Source: Yersinia aldovae ATCC 35236 (GTDB lineage: Bacteria > Pseudomonadota > Gammaproteobacteria > Enterobacterales > Enterobacteriaceae). Taken from it: DNA of 64,000 nt. The translations under genes were made by a program, and so were the position numbers. Of the stretch, positions 30,903-42,463 are shown piece by piece (positions within the stretch are counted from its first letter, which is position 1; each line of letters opens with the position of its first letter). The stretch lies in NCBI RefSeq assembly GCF_000173735.1, contig NZ_ACCB01000015.1, positions 1 to 64,000 on the forward strand, read 5' to 3'. The notes below the pieces were generated by a model that was given only the letters and a program-made list of their open reading frames with translations, did no database searches and was not told the DNA's origin.

Positions 30903-31904
30903 ATGGATGATTTAAAGCCGGAAGACGATCTGAAACCAGATAGCAGTGACCGTCGTCCTACACGTTCTCGCAAGCCCTCAACTGGGCCTAAACTTGCTGT
31001 TTCACGCCAACACATGATGATTGGCATCGGCATTTTGGTTCTGCTGTTGATTATTATCGCCATTGGTTCAGCGCTAAAAGCGCCAACTGAACATGAGGCT
31101 TCGCAACAGAACCCGAATGTGGATGCGGCGAAAACGATTAATTTGTCTGATTCCTCTTCACTAACCAGTGGTAATAATCCCCAGCCGGGTGTGGCGAACA
31201 ATGCCAGCGATGGCCATGATGCCAACGGCGTGAAGAACAGCGCTCAGCCACAAGATCTCAGTGCGCCGCCAATTTCTCCGACGCCAACTGAGGCCGCGCT
31301 ACAGCCTATAGCGAACGGCCCAACCCAGCGGGTGGAAGTGCCAGGCAACATGTCAGATGCGCTGTCACAGACACAGGGGCAGGTTGATACCTTGTCTCAG
31401 AACATGAATGATGGGCAGACGTCAACATTGCCAACGGCTCCGGCAACCGTTTCTGGTACCAAAGGTGCGACAGTGGCGGCAACGGGTGAAACTATCACTC
31501 ATCCGGCACAGAAGCGTCCTGTGGTTGAGTCCAAACCGCCTGTTACCAGCCATAAAAAACCGACAACAGCGGTGACTCCGGCAGCCTCTTCTGGTAGTAA
31601 ATCCAGTGTGGTTGCGGGTAATAGCAGTACGTTGAAAAATGCACCGGCTAGTCACTTCACGTTGCAACTGAGCAGCGCATCGCGCTCAGACACGCTGAAT
31701 GCCTATGCCAAACAGCAACAATTATCTGACTATCATGTGTACGAAACGAAGCGTGATGGCAAACCTTGGTACATTTTAGTCAGTGGTAATTACGCTTCTT
31801 CAGCTGACGCAAAAAGGGCAATCACGACGCTACCAGCCGATGTTCAGGCAAAAAAACCGTGGGTTAAACCTGTACAACAAGTACAGCAAGACCTTAAAAA
31901 ATAA
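30903..31904 (+). CDS. damX: Cell-division SPOR-domain protein DamX
   Basis: A 333-residue bitopic inner-membrane protein. The charged cytoplasmic N-terminus, TM helix (MMIGIGILVLLLIIIAIGSA, ~residues 37-56), long Pro/Thr/Ser-rich periplasmic linker and C-terminal SPOR domain (FTLQLSSASRSDTLNAYAK ... YASSADAKRAITTLP, ~250-330) give the DamX architecture. SPOR domains bind denuded glycan at the septum. It sits in the usual place between aroB and dam. Confidence 0.95.
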   Translation: MDDLKPEDDLKPDSSDRRPTRSRKPSTGPKLAVSRQHMMIGIGILVLLLIIIAIGSALKAPTEHEASQQNPNVDAAKTINLSDSSSLTSGNNPQPGVANNASDGHDANGVKNSAQPQDLSAPPISPTPTEAALQPIANGPTQRVEVPGNMSDALSQTQGQVDTLSQNMNDGQTSTLPTAPATVSGTKGATVAATGETITHPAQKRPVVESKPPVTSHKKPTTAVTPAASSGSKSSVVAGNSSTLKNAPASHFTLQLSSASRSDTLNAYAKQQQLSDYHVYETKRDGKPWYILVSGNYASSADAKRAITTLPADVQAKKPWVKPVQQVQQDLKK

Positions 31905-31987
31905 ATCATTCTTATTTGTGCGCTGATGTGCTGTTTGAAACAGAGTACAATCTGCGGCTCTGAATTATTAAGTAGCTAACTGACGGC

Positions 31988-32800
31988 ATGAAGAAAAACC
32001 GCGCTTTTTTAAAATGGGCTGGTGGGAAATATCCGCTGGTTGATGACATTCGACGCCATCTGCCAGCGGGCGACTGCTTGATAGAGCCATTTGTCGGTGC
32101 GGGTTCGGTGTTTCTTAACACTGAGTACGAGTCTTACATACTGGCCGATATCAACAGCGACCTTATCAATCTCTACAATATAGTGAAGTTACGCACCGAT
32201 GATTTTGTGCGTGATGCCCGCGTCTTATTCACGGGCGATTTCAATAATTCCGAGCATTTTTACCTGCTACGGCATGAGTTTAACGTCAGTACTGATGCCT
32301 ATCGCCGTGCATTATTGTTCCTCTACCTGAATCGCCATTGTTATAACGGCCTGTGTCGTTATAATTTGAGCGGTGAATTCAATGTGCCTTTTGGTCGCTA
32401 CAAAAAGCCCTACTTCCCTGAAGTTGAGCTGTATTGGTTTGCGGAAAAATCGCGAAAGGCCGTGTTTGTTTGTGAGCATTATCAGGAAACGCTATTAAAA
32501 GCAGTGCATGGAGCGGTGGTTTACTGTGATCCTCCGTATGCACCATTGTCCGCGACGGCGAATTTTACGGCATATCACACCAATAATTTCGGTATTGCAG
32601 ATCAACAGAACCTGGCTCGCCTGGCTTACCAGCTTTCGGCTGAAAATCACATTCCGGTTCTTATCTCTAATCATGACACTGAGTTGACGCGCAATTGGTA
32701 TCATCAGGCGTCACTGCACGTAGTGAGAGCGCGCCGTACTATCAGCCGTAATATTCTTGGCCGTAGTAAAGTGAACGAGCTTTTGGCGCTGTATAGCTGA
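31988..32800 (+). CDS. dam: DNA adenine methyltransferase Dam
   Basis: A 270-residue GATC N6-adenine methylase. The AdoMet motif FLKWAGGKYPLVDDI opens the protein, GxGS-type FVGAGSVFLN follows, and the catalytic DPPY (VVYCDPPYAPLSA) lies near residue 180. Dam directs mismatch repair and replication timing and, in Yersinia, influences virulence gene expression. A CTGAGTGG/CCACTCAG hairpin (32797-32817) overlaps its stop codon and may attenuate read-through into rpe. Confidence 0.97.
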   Translation: MKKNRAFLKWAGGKYPLVDDIRRHLPAGDCLIEPFVGAGSVFLNTEYESYILADINSDLINLYNIVKLRTDDFVRDARVLFTGDFNNSEHFYLLRHEFNVSTDAYRRALLFLYLNRHCYNGLCRYNLSGEFNVPFGRYKKPYFPEVELYWFAEKSRKAVFVCEHYQETLLKAVHGAVVYCDPPYAPLSATANFTAYHTNNFGIADQQNLARLAYQLSAENHIPVLISNHDTELTRNWYHQASLHVVRARRTISRNILGRSKVNELLALYS

Positions 32801-32817
32801 GTGGGGCCACCACTCAG
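32797..32817 (+). terminator. Hairpin at the end of dam (possible attenuator)
   Basis: A perfect 8-bp stem CTGAGTGG/CCACTCAG with a 5-base loop overlaps the dam stop codon. It lacks a T tract, so it is more likely a processing or attenuation element than a full terminator. Confidence 0.4.
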
Positions 32818-32929
32818 TACAGATTCAAACCCAGTTGTTTATGGAATAAGTTGTGCTTTAGATATTTATGCTAGAAAAATAGATAAAGTCGATATTTCAT
32901 AAAACAAAGAACCACGTTTGGAGAAGCGG

Positions 32930-33599
32930 ATGAAAAAGTTTTTAATTGCCCCATCTATTCTGTCAGCCGATTTTGCCCGGCTGGGTGAAGACACTGCCAA
33001 GGTGCTCGCAGCGGGGGCTGACGTCGTACACTTTGATGTGATGGACAATCATTACGTGCCCAACCTGACCATTGGACCGATGGTGTGCCAGGCTTTGCGT
33101 GATTACGGGATTACCGCGCCTATCGATGTGCATCTGATGGTGAAACCGGTTGATCGTATCGTGCCGGATTTCGCCAAAGCCGGTGCGACTTATATCTCAT
33201 TCCATCCCGAAGCCTCTGAACACGTCGATCGCACCTTGCAACTGATCAAAGAGAATGGCTGCAAGGCCGGTCTGGTGTTTAACCCTGCCACGCCGCTGAG
33301 CTATCTTGATTATGTGATGGATAAGCTGGATGTCATCTTGCTGATGTCGGTGAACCCCGGTTTCGGTGGGCAGTCATTTATCCCTGAAACACTGAATAAG
33401 TTGCGTCAGGTACGTAAACTGATTGATGACAGCGGTTACGACATTCGTTTGGAAGTTGATGGTGGCGTTAAAGTGGATAATATCCGCGATATAGCGGCTG
33501 CCGGTGCTGATATGTTTGTGGCGGGGTCGGCTATTTTCAATCAGCCAGATTACGCCGCAGTCATTGATGCCATGCGCAGTGAATTGGCGATGTCTGCCC

Positions 33600-33607
<8 letters not shown>
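32930..33607 (+). CDS. rpe: Ribulose-phosphate 3-epimerase
   Basis: A 225-residue TIM-barrel epimerase interconverting ribulose-5-P and xylulose-5-P in the pentose phosphate pathway. The start [20 protein letters not shown], the metal-site segment [13 protein letters not shown] and DVHLMV, and the C-terminal VDGGVK...AGSAIF motifs are all visible. I chose the ATG at 32930 (GGAG six bases upstream) over the in-frame TTG at 32918. Its end overlaps gph by 8 bp. Confidence 0.96.
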
Positions 33608-35341
<1,734 letters not shown>

Positions 35342-35360
35342 GTGAATCAATAAGTCATTC

Positions 35361-35383
35361 GAAGGGGGATCCTTCCCCCTTCA
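35361..35383. terminator. Hairpin between convergent trpS and cysG
   Basis: GAAGGGGG/CCCCCTTC with a six-base loop lies in the 55-bp gap between the two convergent genes. No strong T tract follows, so its termination strength is uncertain. Confidence 0.55.
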
Positions 35384-35396
35384 GAGTCAATTTGGC

Positions 35397-36815
35397 TTAA
35401 CCCACTCTTTCCATTTGTTCCTTCGTCCCTGCTTTGCCGTGTTCTGCGCTGGAAAACCAGTTCAGTTTTTTGCGTAAATTAACCACACTGCCGACGATAA
35501 TTAGGCTTGGGCTGTTGACCTGCTGTGCGAGTAATCCCAATTGGCTTAGTTCGCCGCTTACCACCCGCTGATGCCGCGAGGTACCGTTCTCGACCAGTGC
35601 CACTGGCGTTGTTGCAGGCATCTGGTGTTGAATCAATTGCTGCTGGATCTCACCTGCCTGTGATAGCCCCATATAGAACACCAGCGTTTGTTTTTCTGCC
35701 GCTAGATTGGCCCAATCCAGTTGACCGTCTTTTTTGGCGTGCCCGGTAATTAGCCGCACACTCTGCGCATGGTCACGATGGGTAAGCGGAATGCCGCTGT
35801 AGGCAGAACAGCCGGATGCAGCGGTAATTCCTGGCACCACCGAGAACGGTATCCCAGCCTCCGCCAGCGTTTCTAACTCTTCGCCGCCACGGCCAAAAAT
35901 AAACGGGTCGCCGCCTTTCAAACGTACCACCCGTTTACCCTGTTGCGCCTGTTGCAACAGAATTTGATTGATTTGATCCTGCGGTACGCAGTGGCGGCCA
36001 GACTCTTTACCGACAAAAATGCGCTCCGCATCACGCCGTACTAAATTCATCACTTCATCGGACACCAGCCGGTCATATACCACCACGTCAGCTTGTTGGA
36101 TCTGCTGCAACCCTTTTAATGTCAGCAAACCAGCATCCCCCGGCCCGGCTCCCACTAATACTACTTCGCCGCGATTAGACAGTGGCGCATTGAACAGTCG
36201 CTCAACGTGTTGTTCGACTTGTACCTGATCCTCATTAGCCAGTGATTGCGCCAGACGGTCATGGGTGAGTAGTTTTTCCCAGAAGCGGCGACGGTCAGTC
36301 ATCGCGGTAAAATGCTGTTTCACCCGCTGACGTAAGTGGCCTGCCAACTGTGCCAATTGGCCCAAATGCTGTGGCAGCATAGCTTCCAGTTTTTCTCGCA
36401 GCAATCGCGCTAACACTGGAGCTTTTCCGCCAGAAGAGATAGCTATCATGATAGGAGAGCGGTCAATGATTGACGGCATAATAAAACTGGTGCGTTTTGG
36501 GTCATCAACCACATTGCAGAATATGCGTTGTTGGTTGGCGCTTTGATAGACCAACGCATTGACCGACAATTGGTCCGTTGCGGCAATCACCAGCCATTTT
36601 TCTGCCAGCAGTTCTGGTGCGAATTCGCCGCTGACTAATGAAAGTAGCCCTTGCTCCGCCCAATCGTGAAACTGCTCGGTAAATTCGCAGGCATTGACGG
36701 TGACGGCGGCACCCGCATCAAGCAATAAGCGGGCTTTACGTTCGGCCACTTCACCACCACCGACCAGCAGGCAGGCTTTGTTTTGCAGTTGGCAGAAAAT
36801 CGGGAAGTAGTCCAT
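35397..36815 (-). CDS. cysG: Sirohaem synthase CysG
   Basis: A 472-residue multifunctional enzyme making sirohaem from uroporphyrinogen III. The N-terminal precorrin-2 dehydrogenase/ferrochelatase domain ([22 protein letters not shown]-binding GGG) spans ~1-210. The C-terminal SUMT methyltransferase begins at [18 protein letters not shown] (~215) and includes [15 protein letters not shown] and the GITAASG loop. I chose the ATG at 36815 (AAGGA six bases upstream) over a TTG two codons earlier. It supplies the sirohaem of NirB, which is encoded upstream. Confidence 0.95.
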   Translation of the reverse strand: MDYFPIFCQLQNKACLLVGGGEVAERKARLLLDAGAAVTVNACEFTEQFHDWAEQGLLSLVSGEFAPELLAEKWLVIAATDQLSVNALVYQSANQQRIFCNVVDDPKRTSFIMPSIIDRSPIMIAISSGGKAPVLARLLREKLEAMLPQHLGQLAQLAGHLRQRVKQHFTAMTDRRRFWEKLLTHDRLAQSLANEDQVQVEQHVERLFNAPLSNRGEVVLVGAGPGDAGLLTLKGLQQIQQADVVVYDRLVSDEVMNLVRRDAERIFVGKESGRHCVPQDQINQILLQQAQQGKRVVRLKGGDPFIFGRGGEELETLAEAGIPFSVVPGITAASGCSAYSGIPLTHRDHAQSVRLITGHAKKDGQLDWANLAAEKQTLVFYMGLSQAGEIQQQLIQHQMPATTPVALVENGTSRHQRVVSGELSQLGLLAQQVNSPSLIIVGSVVNLRKKLNWFSSAEHGKAGTKEQMERVG

Positions 36816-36821
36816 GGGCAA

Positions 36822-36983
36822 TCCTTCATTTTTGTGGCAGGAGGTAGCTATTTATAGTTCAGTGATCGAAGGGGCGACCGCACCTAGGGGCGCTTCGATG
36901 GCTTACGCCAGCTAGCGTTTTTATCGGCTTACGCCTAGTTGGCCCCAACGACACGTTTCCCCTTCATTCAGCTATTCAGTACG
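36822..36983. repeat. Palindromic intergenic sequence between nirC and cysG
   Basis: ATCGAAG (36865-36871) and CTTCGAT (36893-36899) form a 7-bp stem. A GGCTTACGCC-type repeated motif follows at 36900-36935 (two copies of GGCTTACGCC). It looks like a small palindromic repeat, and I do not know its family. Strength as a terminator is unclear. Confidence 0.4.
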
Positions 36984-37790
36984 TTATTGCTTAGCAGCTT
37001 GTGGCGCATTGACTAGCGCAGGCTGTGGGCGTTGCTCCCGTGGGGTGGCATACCAATAACCCAAGCCCATAAAGACCGCGCCTGACAGGGTATTCCCCAG
37101 CGTGACCCACAACAGGTTATGACCGATGCCGCTCAGGGTGTAAGCCTCGCTGTGATGACCGAACCAAGACAAGGCGAACAGCGTCATATTTGCTACGGAG
37201 TGTTCGTAACCGGAGGCAATAAAGGCCAGCAAGCACCACCAGATGGCGATAAATTTGGCCGCACCTTCTACCCGAATTGCCATCCAGATCGCCAGACAAA
37301 CCAGCCAGTTACATAATACACCTTTGAAGAATAAGGTCATAGCGGGCGCAGAGGTTTTTGCCAGCGCCGCGGTGTGCACCAAACTGGTATCCACTGACAG
37401 CAGGTTACCGCCGCCGTAGTAATAAAGCAGGGCAACAAAAACAGAACCCAGCAGATTCCCCAGCCAGGTTTGTGGCAGTACAGCCCACATTTGACTGGAT
37501 TTAATAGTGCCCGCCTTGACCCCAAAGGTCAGGAACATGGTGTGGCCGGTAAACAGCTCAGAACCGGCGATAATCACCAACGTCAGCGCCAGGCCAAAGG
37601 TGGCCCCCATGACTAATGGGCGATAAGCGGGGTCAATCAGATTGCCCAGGGTGAAAATCAGAATAATGCCAAGGCCGACATAAGCACCGGCCATCGCTGA
37701 ACCAATCCAAAATCCCAGCGGGCTTTCTTTCGCCAGTTTGACGATGCGGGCTGCGTTGGCCGCGCATTTGTTAATGGTGTCTGTATACAT
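36984..37790 (-). CDS. nirC: Nitrite transporter NirC
   Basis: A 268-residue formate/nitrite transporter (FNT family) pentameric channel with six TM helices. Conserved segments are GAYVGLGIILIFTLGN, GSELFTGHTMFL, and ANMTLFALSWFG near the pore. It imports nitrite for cytoplasmic reduction by NirBD. The frame is open 19 codons upstream into the adjoining ERIC element. The ATG at 37790 gives the family start (MYTDTINKCAANAARI) and the length of E. coli NirC. Confidence 0.95.
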   Translation of the reverse strand: MYTDTINKCAANAARIVKLAKESPLGFWIGSAMAGAYVGLGIILIFTLGNLIDPAYRPLVMGATFGLALTLVIIAGSELFTGHTMFLTFGVKAGTIKSSQMWAVLPQTWLGNLLGSVFVALLYYYGGGNLLSVDTSLVHTAALAKTSAPAMTLFFKGVLCNWLVCLAIWMAIRVEGAAKFIAIWWCLLAFIASGYEHSVANMTLFALSWFGHHSEAYTLSGIGHNLLWVTLGNTLSGAVFMGLGYWYATPREQRPQPALVNAPQAAKQ

Positions 37791-37794
37791 ACTT

Positions 37795-37925
37795 TTTCCC
37801 AGTCCCCTTGCTCTTGACGCCACAGCGGTGTTCGCTGCACTCACCAACCCGAATCACTGACTTATGTCAGCTAGCTCGTTGGCTGCCTTGCTGCAACGCC
37901 AATATCTTTGGGGATGATTGATGTT
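37795..37925. repeat. ERIC-type repeat between nirD and nirC
   Basis: The segment has the ERIC central dyad in diverged form (CCGAATCACTGACTTATGTCAGCTAGCTCG... ) and the end CCTTGCTGCAACGCCAATAT, directly upstream of the nirC start codon. In this position it becomes part of the nirBDC mRNA and can fold. Confidence 0.65.
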
Positions 37926-37969
37926 ATTTTTGTTAAGGATCCAGATTGACCGGATCCCCCAGTTATCTA

Positions 37970-38296
37970 TCACGCTTTGACTTGCACTATGCCGTCGCGA
38001 ACCCGCGCATCAAAATGGGCAACCGAGCGTGTTTCATCTTCCAGACAGAAGCCATCATGCAGGCGGAAGTGCTGTTTTTTCAGTGGGCTAGCCACCCACA
38101 AATCACCTTGATGTTCTGCAATTAATCCGCGTGAGAGCACGCTGGCCTGAGCGAAGGGGTCGATGTTGCTAATGGCAAACACTTGTTCGTCCGCATAAGG
38201 CCGGAATACCGCGACTTGATGCTCACCAATCAGGCCACATACGCCGCTACCGGGCAAAATATCGGCTAATGGGCAAAGTGGAATCCACTGACTCAT
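37970..38296 (-). CDS. nirD: Nitrite reductase (NADH) small subunit
   Basis: A 108-residue Rieske-like subunit of the cytoplasmic NADH nitrite reductase (MSQWIPLCPLADILPGSGVCG). It lacks the full Rieske Cys/His cluster set, as usual for NirD. Its start overlaps the nirB stop (ATGA), so translation is coupled. It works with NirB in reduction of nitrite to ammonium. Confidence 0.95.
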   Translation of the reverse strand: MSQWIPLCPLADILPGSGVCGLIGEHQVAVFRPYADEQVFAISNIDPFAQASVLSRGLIAEHQGDLWVASPLKKQHFRLHDGFCLEDETRSVAHFDARVRDGIVQVKA

Positions 38297-40839
38297 AAGT
38301 TATCCTCCAGTTCCAGTACCCGAACAGGGATGCGTTCCTCCGGGCGGGCCGGGCGATGTTGGTCGCGTTCTGGCACCACGTGTACATTCGGGTCGCGCTG
38401 CGGGCTGTTGATAAAGTGGGCAAAACGAACTTGTGCGGCCGGATTTTCGACGGTGGCTTTCCATTCGCAAGTCACTTTATCGCGCAAGCGGGCAATATCG
38501 GTTTCCAATTGGTCGTTGATACCCAGCTTATCATCGAGGATCACCGCGCGCAGATAGTCGATGCCACCTTCCAGACTTTCCAGCCAGACTGAGGTGCGTT
38601 GCAGTTTATCGGCGGTACGGATGTAGAACATCATAAAGCGGTCGAGGTAGCGCATCAGGGTTTCTTCATCCAGATCCGCTGCCAGTAAGTCCGCATGACG
38701 TGGTTTCATCCCGCCGTTACCGCAGACATACAGGTTCCAGCCGTTTTCGGTGGCGATAATCCCGACATCTTTACCCTGTGCTTCTGAACACTCACGGGTG
38801 CAGCCGGAAACACCAAATTTCATTTTGTGTGGTGTACGGATGCCCTTGTAGCGGTGTTCCAGCGCGACACCGAAGCCAACGCTATCGCCAACCCCAAAGC
38901 GGCACCAGGTGCTACCGACGCAGGTTTTTGCCATACGCAGTGCTTTGGCATAGGCATGGCCGGTTTCAAAGCCCGCGTCAATCAGTTGTGCCCAGATAGC
39001 CGGCAGATCATCTTTCTGTGCGCCAAACATTCCAACGCGCTGTGAGCCGGTCAGTTTGGTATACAAGTTATATTGTTTGGCGATACGGCCTATGGCCAAC
39101 AAGCCATCCGGCGTGATTTCGCCGCCCGGTGAGCGCGGGATAACCGAGTAAGTGCCGTCTTTTTGGATATTGCCGAGGAAGTTGTCGTTGGTATCCTGCA
39201 ACGGGGTATGTTGCGGCTCCAATATATATTCATTCCAGCAGGAGGCCAGCAGCGAGCCGATGGTCGGTTTACACACTTCGCAGCCGTAGCCTTTACCGTA
39301 TTTTTCCAACAGCGCGGCAAAGGTTTTAATTCCTTCGACCCGAATCAGGTGATACAGCTCTTGGCGTGAGTAGGCGAAGTGTTCACAGATATGATGATTG
39401 ACTTCAATGCCTTGCTTGCTCAGTTCAGCATTGAGAACTTGTGTTACCAGCGGGATACAGCCGCCGCAACCGGTACCGGCTTTGGTGGCAGATTTCAGCG
39501 CGGCAACGGTGTGGCAACCCTGACCAATGGCTTGAATAATATCGCCTTTGGTCACATCAAAACAGGAACAGATTTGCGCGGTATCCGGCAGGGAATCAAC
39601 CCCCATCGCGGGTTTACTGCCCGCATGGGCTGGCAAAATCAGGCTGTCGGGGTTTTCCGGTAATTCGATATTATTGAGTGCCAGTTGCAGCAAGTTGCCG
39701 TAATCGGTGGTATCACCCACCAGCACAGCTCCCAGCAAGGTTTTGTTATCCGCGCTGACCACCAGCCGTTTATAAATCTCTTTATTTTCATCCAGATAAA
39801 CGTAGCTGCGTGCGCCTTCAGTGCGGCCATGAGCATCACCAATCCCACCGACGTCTACACCGAGGAGTTTGAGTTTGGCGCTCATATCGGCACCGTGGAA
39901 GGCATTTTCGCGGCCTAACAGATGATCAGCGGTGACTTGCGCCATTTTATAGCCCGGCGCGACCAGGCCAAAGGTGCGTTCTTGCCACGAGGCACACTCG
40001 CCAATGGCGTAGACATCGGGGTCGGAGGTTTGGCAATAATCATTGATAGCAATACCACCACGGCGCGCTGTGGCTAAACCGCATTGGTGAGCCAGTTTGT
40101 CTTGTGGGCGGATACCGGTGGAAAAGACAATAAAATCGACTTCTAACTGGCTACCATCGGCAAACAGCATGGTTTTACGGCTGTTTTGCCCGGCGTGGAC
40201 AATTTCTTGGGTATTTTTGCCGGTATGAACTCTGACGCCCATGCGCTCAATCTTCTGACGCAGTTGGTCACCGCCCATTGCGTCAAGCTGTTCTGCCATT
40301 AATACCGGTGCAAACTCAATGACATGGGTTTCAACGCCAAGGCTTTTCAGCGCACCGGCGGCTTCCAACCCTAGCAGCCCGCCGCCGATAACCGCGCCAC
40401 GTTTGCTGCGGCGAGTACAGGCTTCAATGGCATTTAAATCTTCAATGGTGCGGTAAACAAAGCAGTCTTGCCCTTCGCTGCCTTTAATCGGCGGGATCCA
40501 CGGATAGGAGCCGGTCGCCATAATCAGCTTGTCGTAATACAGAGTACGGCCGCTGTTGGAGTGGATGACTTTCTCTTTGCGGTTAATGGTGATGGCGCGT
40601 TCGCCAACCAGCACTTTGACACCGTGCTTTTCATAAAAACCTTCACGAACCAGTGACAGTTCTTCCGCAGTGTGATGGGAGAAGTAAGAAGAAAGATGTA
40701 CCCGGTCATAAGCGATGCGCGGTTCTTCGCAAAAGACGGTTACCTCAAATTGGTCCTTATCCGCTTTATCTAATAAGTCTTCGATAAAACGGTGGCCGAC
40801 CATGCCATTGCCGATGATGGCAAGTTTGACTTTGCTCAT
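38293..40839 (-). CDS. nirB: Nitrite reductase (NADH) large subunit
   Basis: An 848-residue multidomain enzyme. The N-terminal FAD/NAD oxidoreductase (KLAIIGNGMVGHRFIEDLLD, GGGLLGLEAAGAL) is followed by a BFD-like [2Fe-2S] module (CSCFDVTKGDI...GTGCGGCIP). The sirohaem/[4Fe-4S] ferredoxin-nitrite reductase part (CVGSTWCRFGVGDS...GVSGCTRECSEAQG) provides the four cluster cysteines. It reduces nitrite to ammonium with NADH in anaerobic cells. Regulation by FNR and NarL/NarP is written in the promoter immediately upstream. Confidence 0.97.
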   Translation of the reverse strand: MSKVKLAIIGNGMVGHRFIEDLLDKADKDQFEVTVFCEEPRIAYDRVHLSSYFSHHTAEELSLVREGFYEKHGVKVLVGERAITINRKEKVIHSNSGRTLYYDKLIMATGSYPWIPPIKGSEGQDCFVYRTIEDLNAIEACTRRSKRGAVIGGGLLGLEAAGALKSLGVETHVIEFAPVLMAEQLDAMGGDQLRQKIERMGVRVHTGKNTQEIVHAGQNSRKTMLFADGSQLEVDFIVFSTGIRPQDKLAHQCGLATARRGGIAINDYCQTSDPDVYAIGECASWQERTFGLVAPGYKMAQVTADHLLGRENAFHGADMSAKLKLLGVDVGGIGDAHGRTEGARSYVYLDENKEIYKRLVVSADNKTLLGAVLVGDTTDYGNLLQLALNNIELPENPDSLILPAHAGSKPAMGVDSLPDTAQICSCFDVTKGDIIQAIGQGCHTVAALKSATKAGTGCGGCIPLVTQVLNAELSKQGIEVNHHICEHFAYSRQELYHLIRVEGIKTFAALLEKYGKGYGCEVCKPTIGSLLASCWNEYILEPQHTPLQDTNDNFLGNIQKDGTYSVIPRSPGGEITPDGLLAIGRIAKQYNLYTKLTGSQRVGMFGAQKDDLPAIWAQLIDAGFETGHAYAKALRMAKTCVGSTWCRFGVGDSVGFGVALEHRYKGIRTPHKMKFGVSGCTRECSEAQGKDVGIIATENGWNLYVCGNGGMKPRHADLLAADLDEETLMRYLDRFMMFYIRTADKLQRTSVWLESLEGGIDYLRAVILDDKLGINDQLETDIARLRDKVTCEWKATVENPAAQVRFAHFINSPQRDPNVHVVPERDQHRPARPEERIPVRVLELEDNL

Positions 40840-40896
40840 TTTTGCCTCAATTTTTAATTTTCTACCTTCACCTTAATCTTCCGTGCAGCGCACTTA

Positions 40897-40910
40897 TTGA
40901 TGTAAATCAA
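40897..40910 (-). promoter_or_regulatory. FNR site of the nirB promoter
   Basis: TTGATGTAAATCAA is a perfect FNR consensus (TTGAT-N4-ATCAA) 58-71 bp upstream of the nirB start codon. It should activate the operon anaerobically from about -41.5. Confidence 0.92.
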
Positions 40911-40923
40911 TTAGCTTTCCATA

Positions 40924-40939
40924 TACCTCTAAGGTGGTA
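40924..40939 (-). promoter_or_regulatory. NarL/NarP 7-2-7 site of the nirB promoter
   Basis: TACCTCTAAGGTGGTA holds two NarL heptamers in inverted orientation with a 2-bp spacer. Its centre is 28 bp from the centre of the FNR site. In E. coli nirB the sites are centred at -41.5 and -69.5, also 28 bp apart, so nitrate/nitrite activation should work the same way. Confidence 0.88.
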
Positions 40940-41121
40940 GATAAATGATTTTAAACGTTTTTTGATAAGTTGCGGATTTTATTCATCTTTAGCTGAAAGG
41001 TTTCAGTCTGAGATTTTAAATCATCAAAAAAGAAAATCAGGCAGCGGGCGGTTGGTCGGGTAAGCTAAAGCTAATAGTTTTTCGTTATGGCAAGAATATA
41101 AAAAAGATCACGGAGGCATCG

Positions 41122-42417
41122 ATGACAGCGCAATCCTTACCAAATTATCTCCTCACCACGATTAATAATGTGCGATTGAGCGGGCAAGCGGGGCGGTGGC
41201 AGATAACTATCGCTGATGGCAAAATCAGTGCTATTTCGCCTCAACCAGAACAACTGACAACCGGTGCGGGCGTGCTGGATGCGCAGGGCGGCTTGGCGCT
41301 GCCACCATTTATCGAGCCGCATATTCATCTGGATACCACTCAAACCGCCGGGCAGCCAAGCTGGAACCAATCCGGCACCTTGTTTGAGGGCATTGAGCGC
41401 TGGGCTGAACGCAAAGTGCTACTGACTCGCGAGGATGTGAAACAGCGCGCCTGGCAAACATTGAAGTGGCAAATAGCCAATGGCATTCAGCATGTGCGCA
41501 CCCATGTGGATGTTTCCGACCCCAGCCTGACGGCCTTAAGTGCCATGTTGGAAGTCAAAGAAGAAGTCAGTCCGTGGGTGGATATGCAGATTGTGGCCTT
41601 TCCGCAGGAGGGGATTCTCTCCTATCCTGATGGTGCCGCTCTTTTGGAAGAGGCGCTGCGACTAGGGGCGGATGTGGTTGGCGCTATTCCTCATTTTGAA
41701 TTTACTCGCGAATATGGCGTCGAATCGCTACATATCGCCTTTGCATTGGCGCAAAAATACCAGCGGCTAGTGGATGTGCATTGCGATGAAATTGATGATG
41801 AGCAGTCACGTTTTGTTGAAACAGTGGCGGCACTGGCGCACCGGGAAAACATGGGTGCGCGCGTGACCGCCAGCCATACCACGGCGATGCACTCTTATAA
41901 CGGCGCTTATACTTCACGGCTATTCCGCCTGTTGAAGCTGTCCGGTATTAACTTTGTGGCTAATCCTTTAGTCAATATCCACCTGCAAGGGCGCTTTGAC
42001 ACTTACCCCAAGCGACGGGGCATTACGCGGGTGAAAGAGATGTTGGCGGCACAGATTAATGTCTGTTTCGGTCATGACGATGTGTTCGACCCGTGGTATC
42101 CGTTAGGAACCGCCAATATGTTGCAGGTACTGCATATGGGGCTGCATATTTGCCAATTGATGGGATACGACCAAATCAATGATGGGCTGAATCTGATAAC
42201 TCATAATAGCGCCAGAACGATGAGTTTATCGGATTATGGTTTGCAGCCCGGTAATCGCGCCAATCTGATTATTTTGCCCGCAGAAAGCGGTTTTGATGCG
42301 GTACGGCGGCAGGTGCCAGTGCGCTACTCTATTCGTCACGGCGTGGTAATTGCCAAAACGCAGCCAGCAGAGAGCCGGATTTATCTCGGTCAGGAAGAGG
42401 TGGTGAATTTCAAATAG
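41122..42417 (+). CDS. codA: Cytosine deaminase
   Basis: A 431-residue amidohydrolase converting cytosine to uracil and ammonia. Metal-binding HxH is in [15 protein letters not shown], the substrate/metal His and Glu in [14 protein letters not shown], a further His in [12 protein letters not shown], and the Asp in [11 protein letters not shown]. The Shine-Dalgarno CGGAGG precedes the ATG. It is divergent from nirB with a 282-bp gap. No cytosine permease (codB) is adjacent, unlike E. coli, so cytosine must enter by another route. Confidence 0.94.
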   Translation: MTAQSLPNYLLTTINNVRLSGQAGRWQITIADGKISAISPQPEQLTTGAGVLDAQGGLALPPFIEPHIHLDTTQTAGQPSWNQSGTLFEGIERWAERKVLLTREDVKQRAWQTLKWQIANGIQHVRTHVDVSDPSLTALSAMLEVKEEVSPWVDMQIVAFPQEGILSYPDGAALLEEALRLGADVVGAIPHFEFTREYGVESLHIAFALAQKYQRLVDVHCDEIDDEQSRFVETVAALAHRENMGARVTASHTTAMHSYNGAYTSRLFRLLKLSGINFVANPLVNIHLQGRFDTYPKRRGITRVKEMLAAQINVCFGHDDVFDPWYPLGTANMLQVLHMGLHICQLMGYDQINDGLNLITHNSARTMSLSDYGLQPGNRANLIILPAESGFDAVRRQVPVRYSIRHGVVIAKTQPAESRIYLGQEEVVNFK

Positions 42418-42463
42418 GTATTGCCCTGCATCTAAGTGGCAGCAGGGCAGGAAAACCGGTTAA

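Noticed and set aside
32797-32817. Full rho-independent terminator after dam
   Set aside because: The stem is good but there is no T tract and rpe follows in the same direction; recorded only as a weak hairpin.
42422-42449. Terminator between codA and tsgA
   Set aside because: TGCCCTGC/GCAGGGCA can pair, but neither strand has a T tract after it, so termination is not supported.
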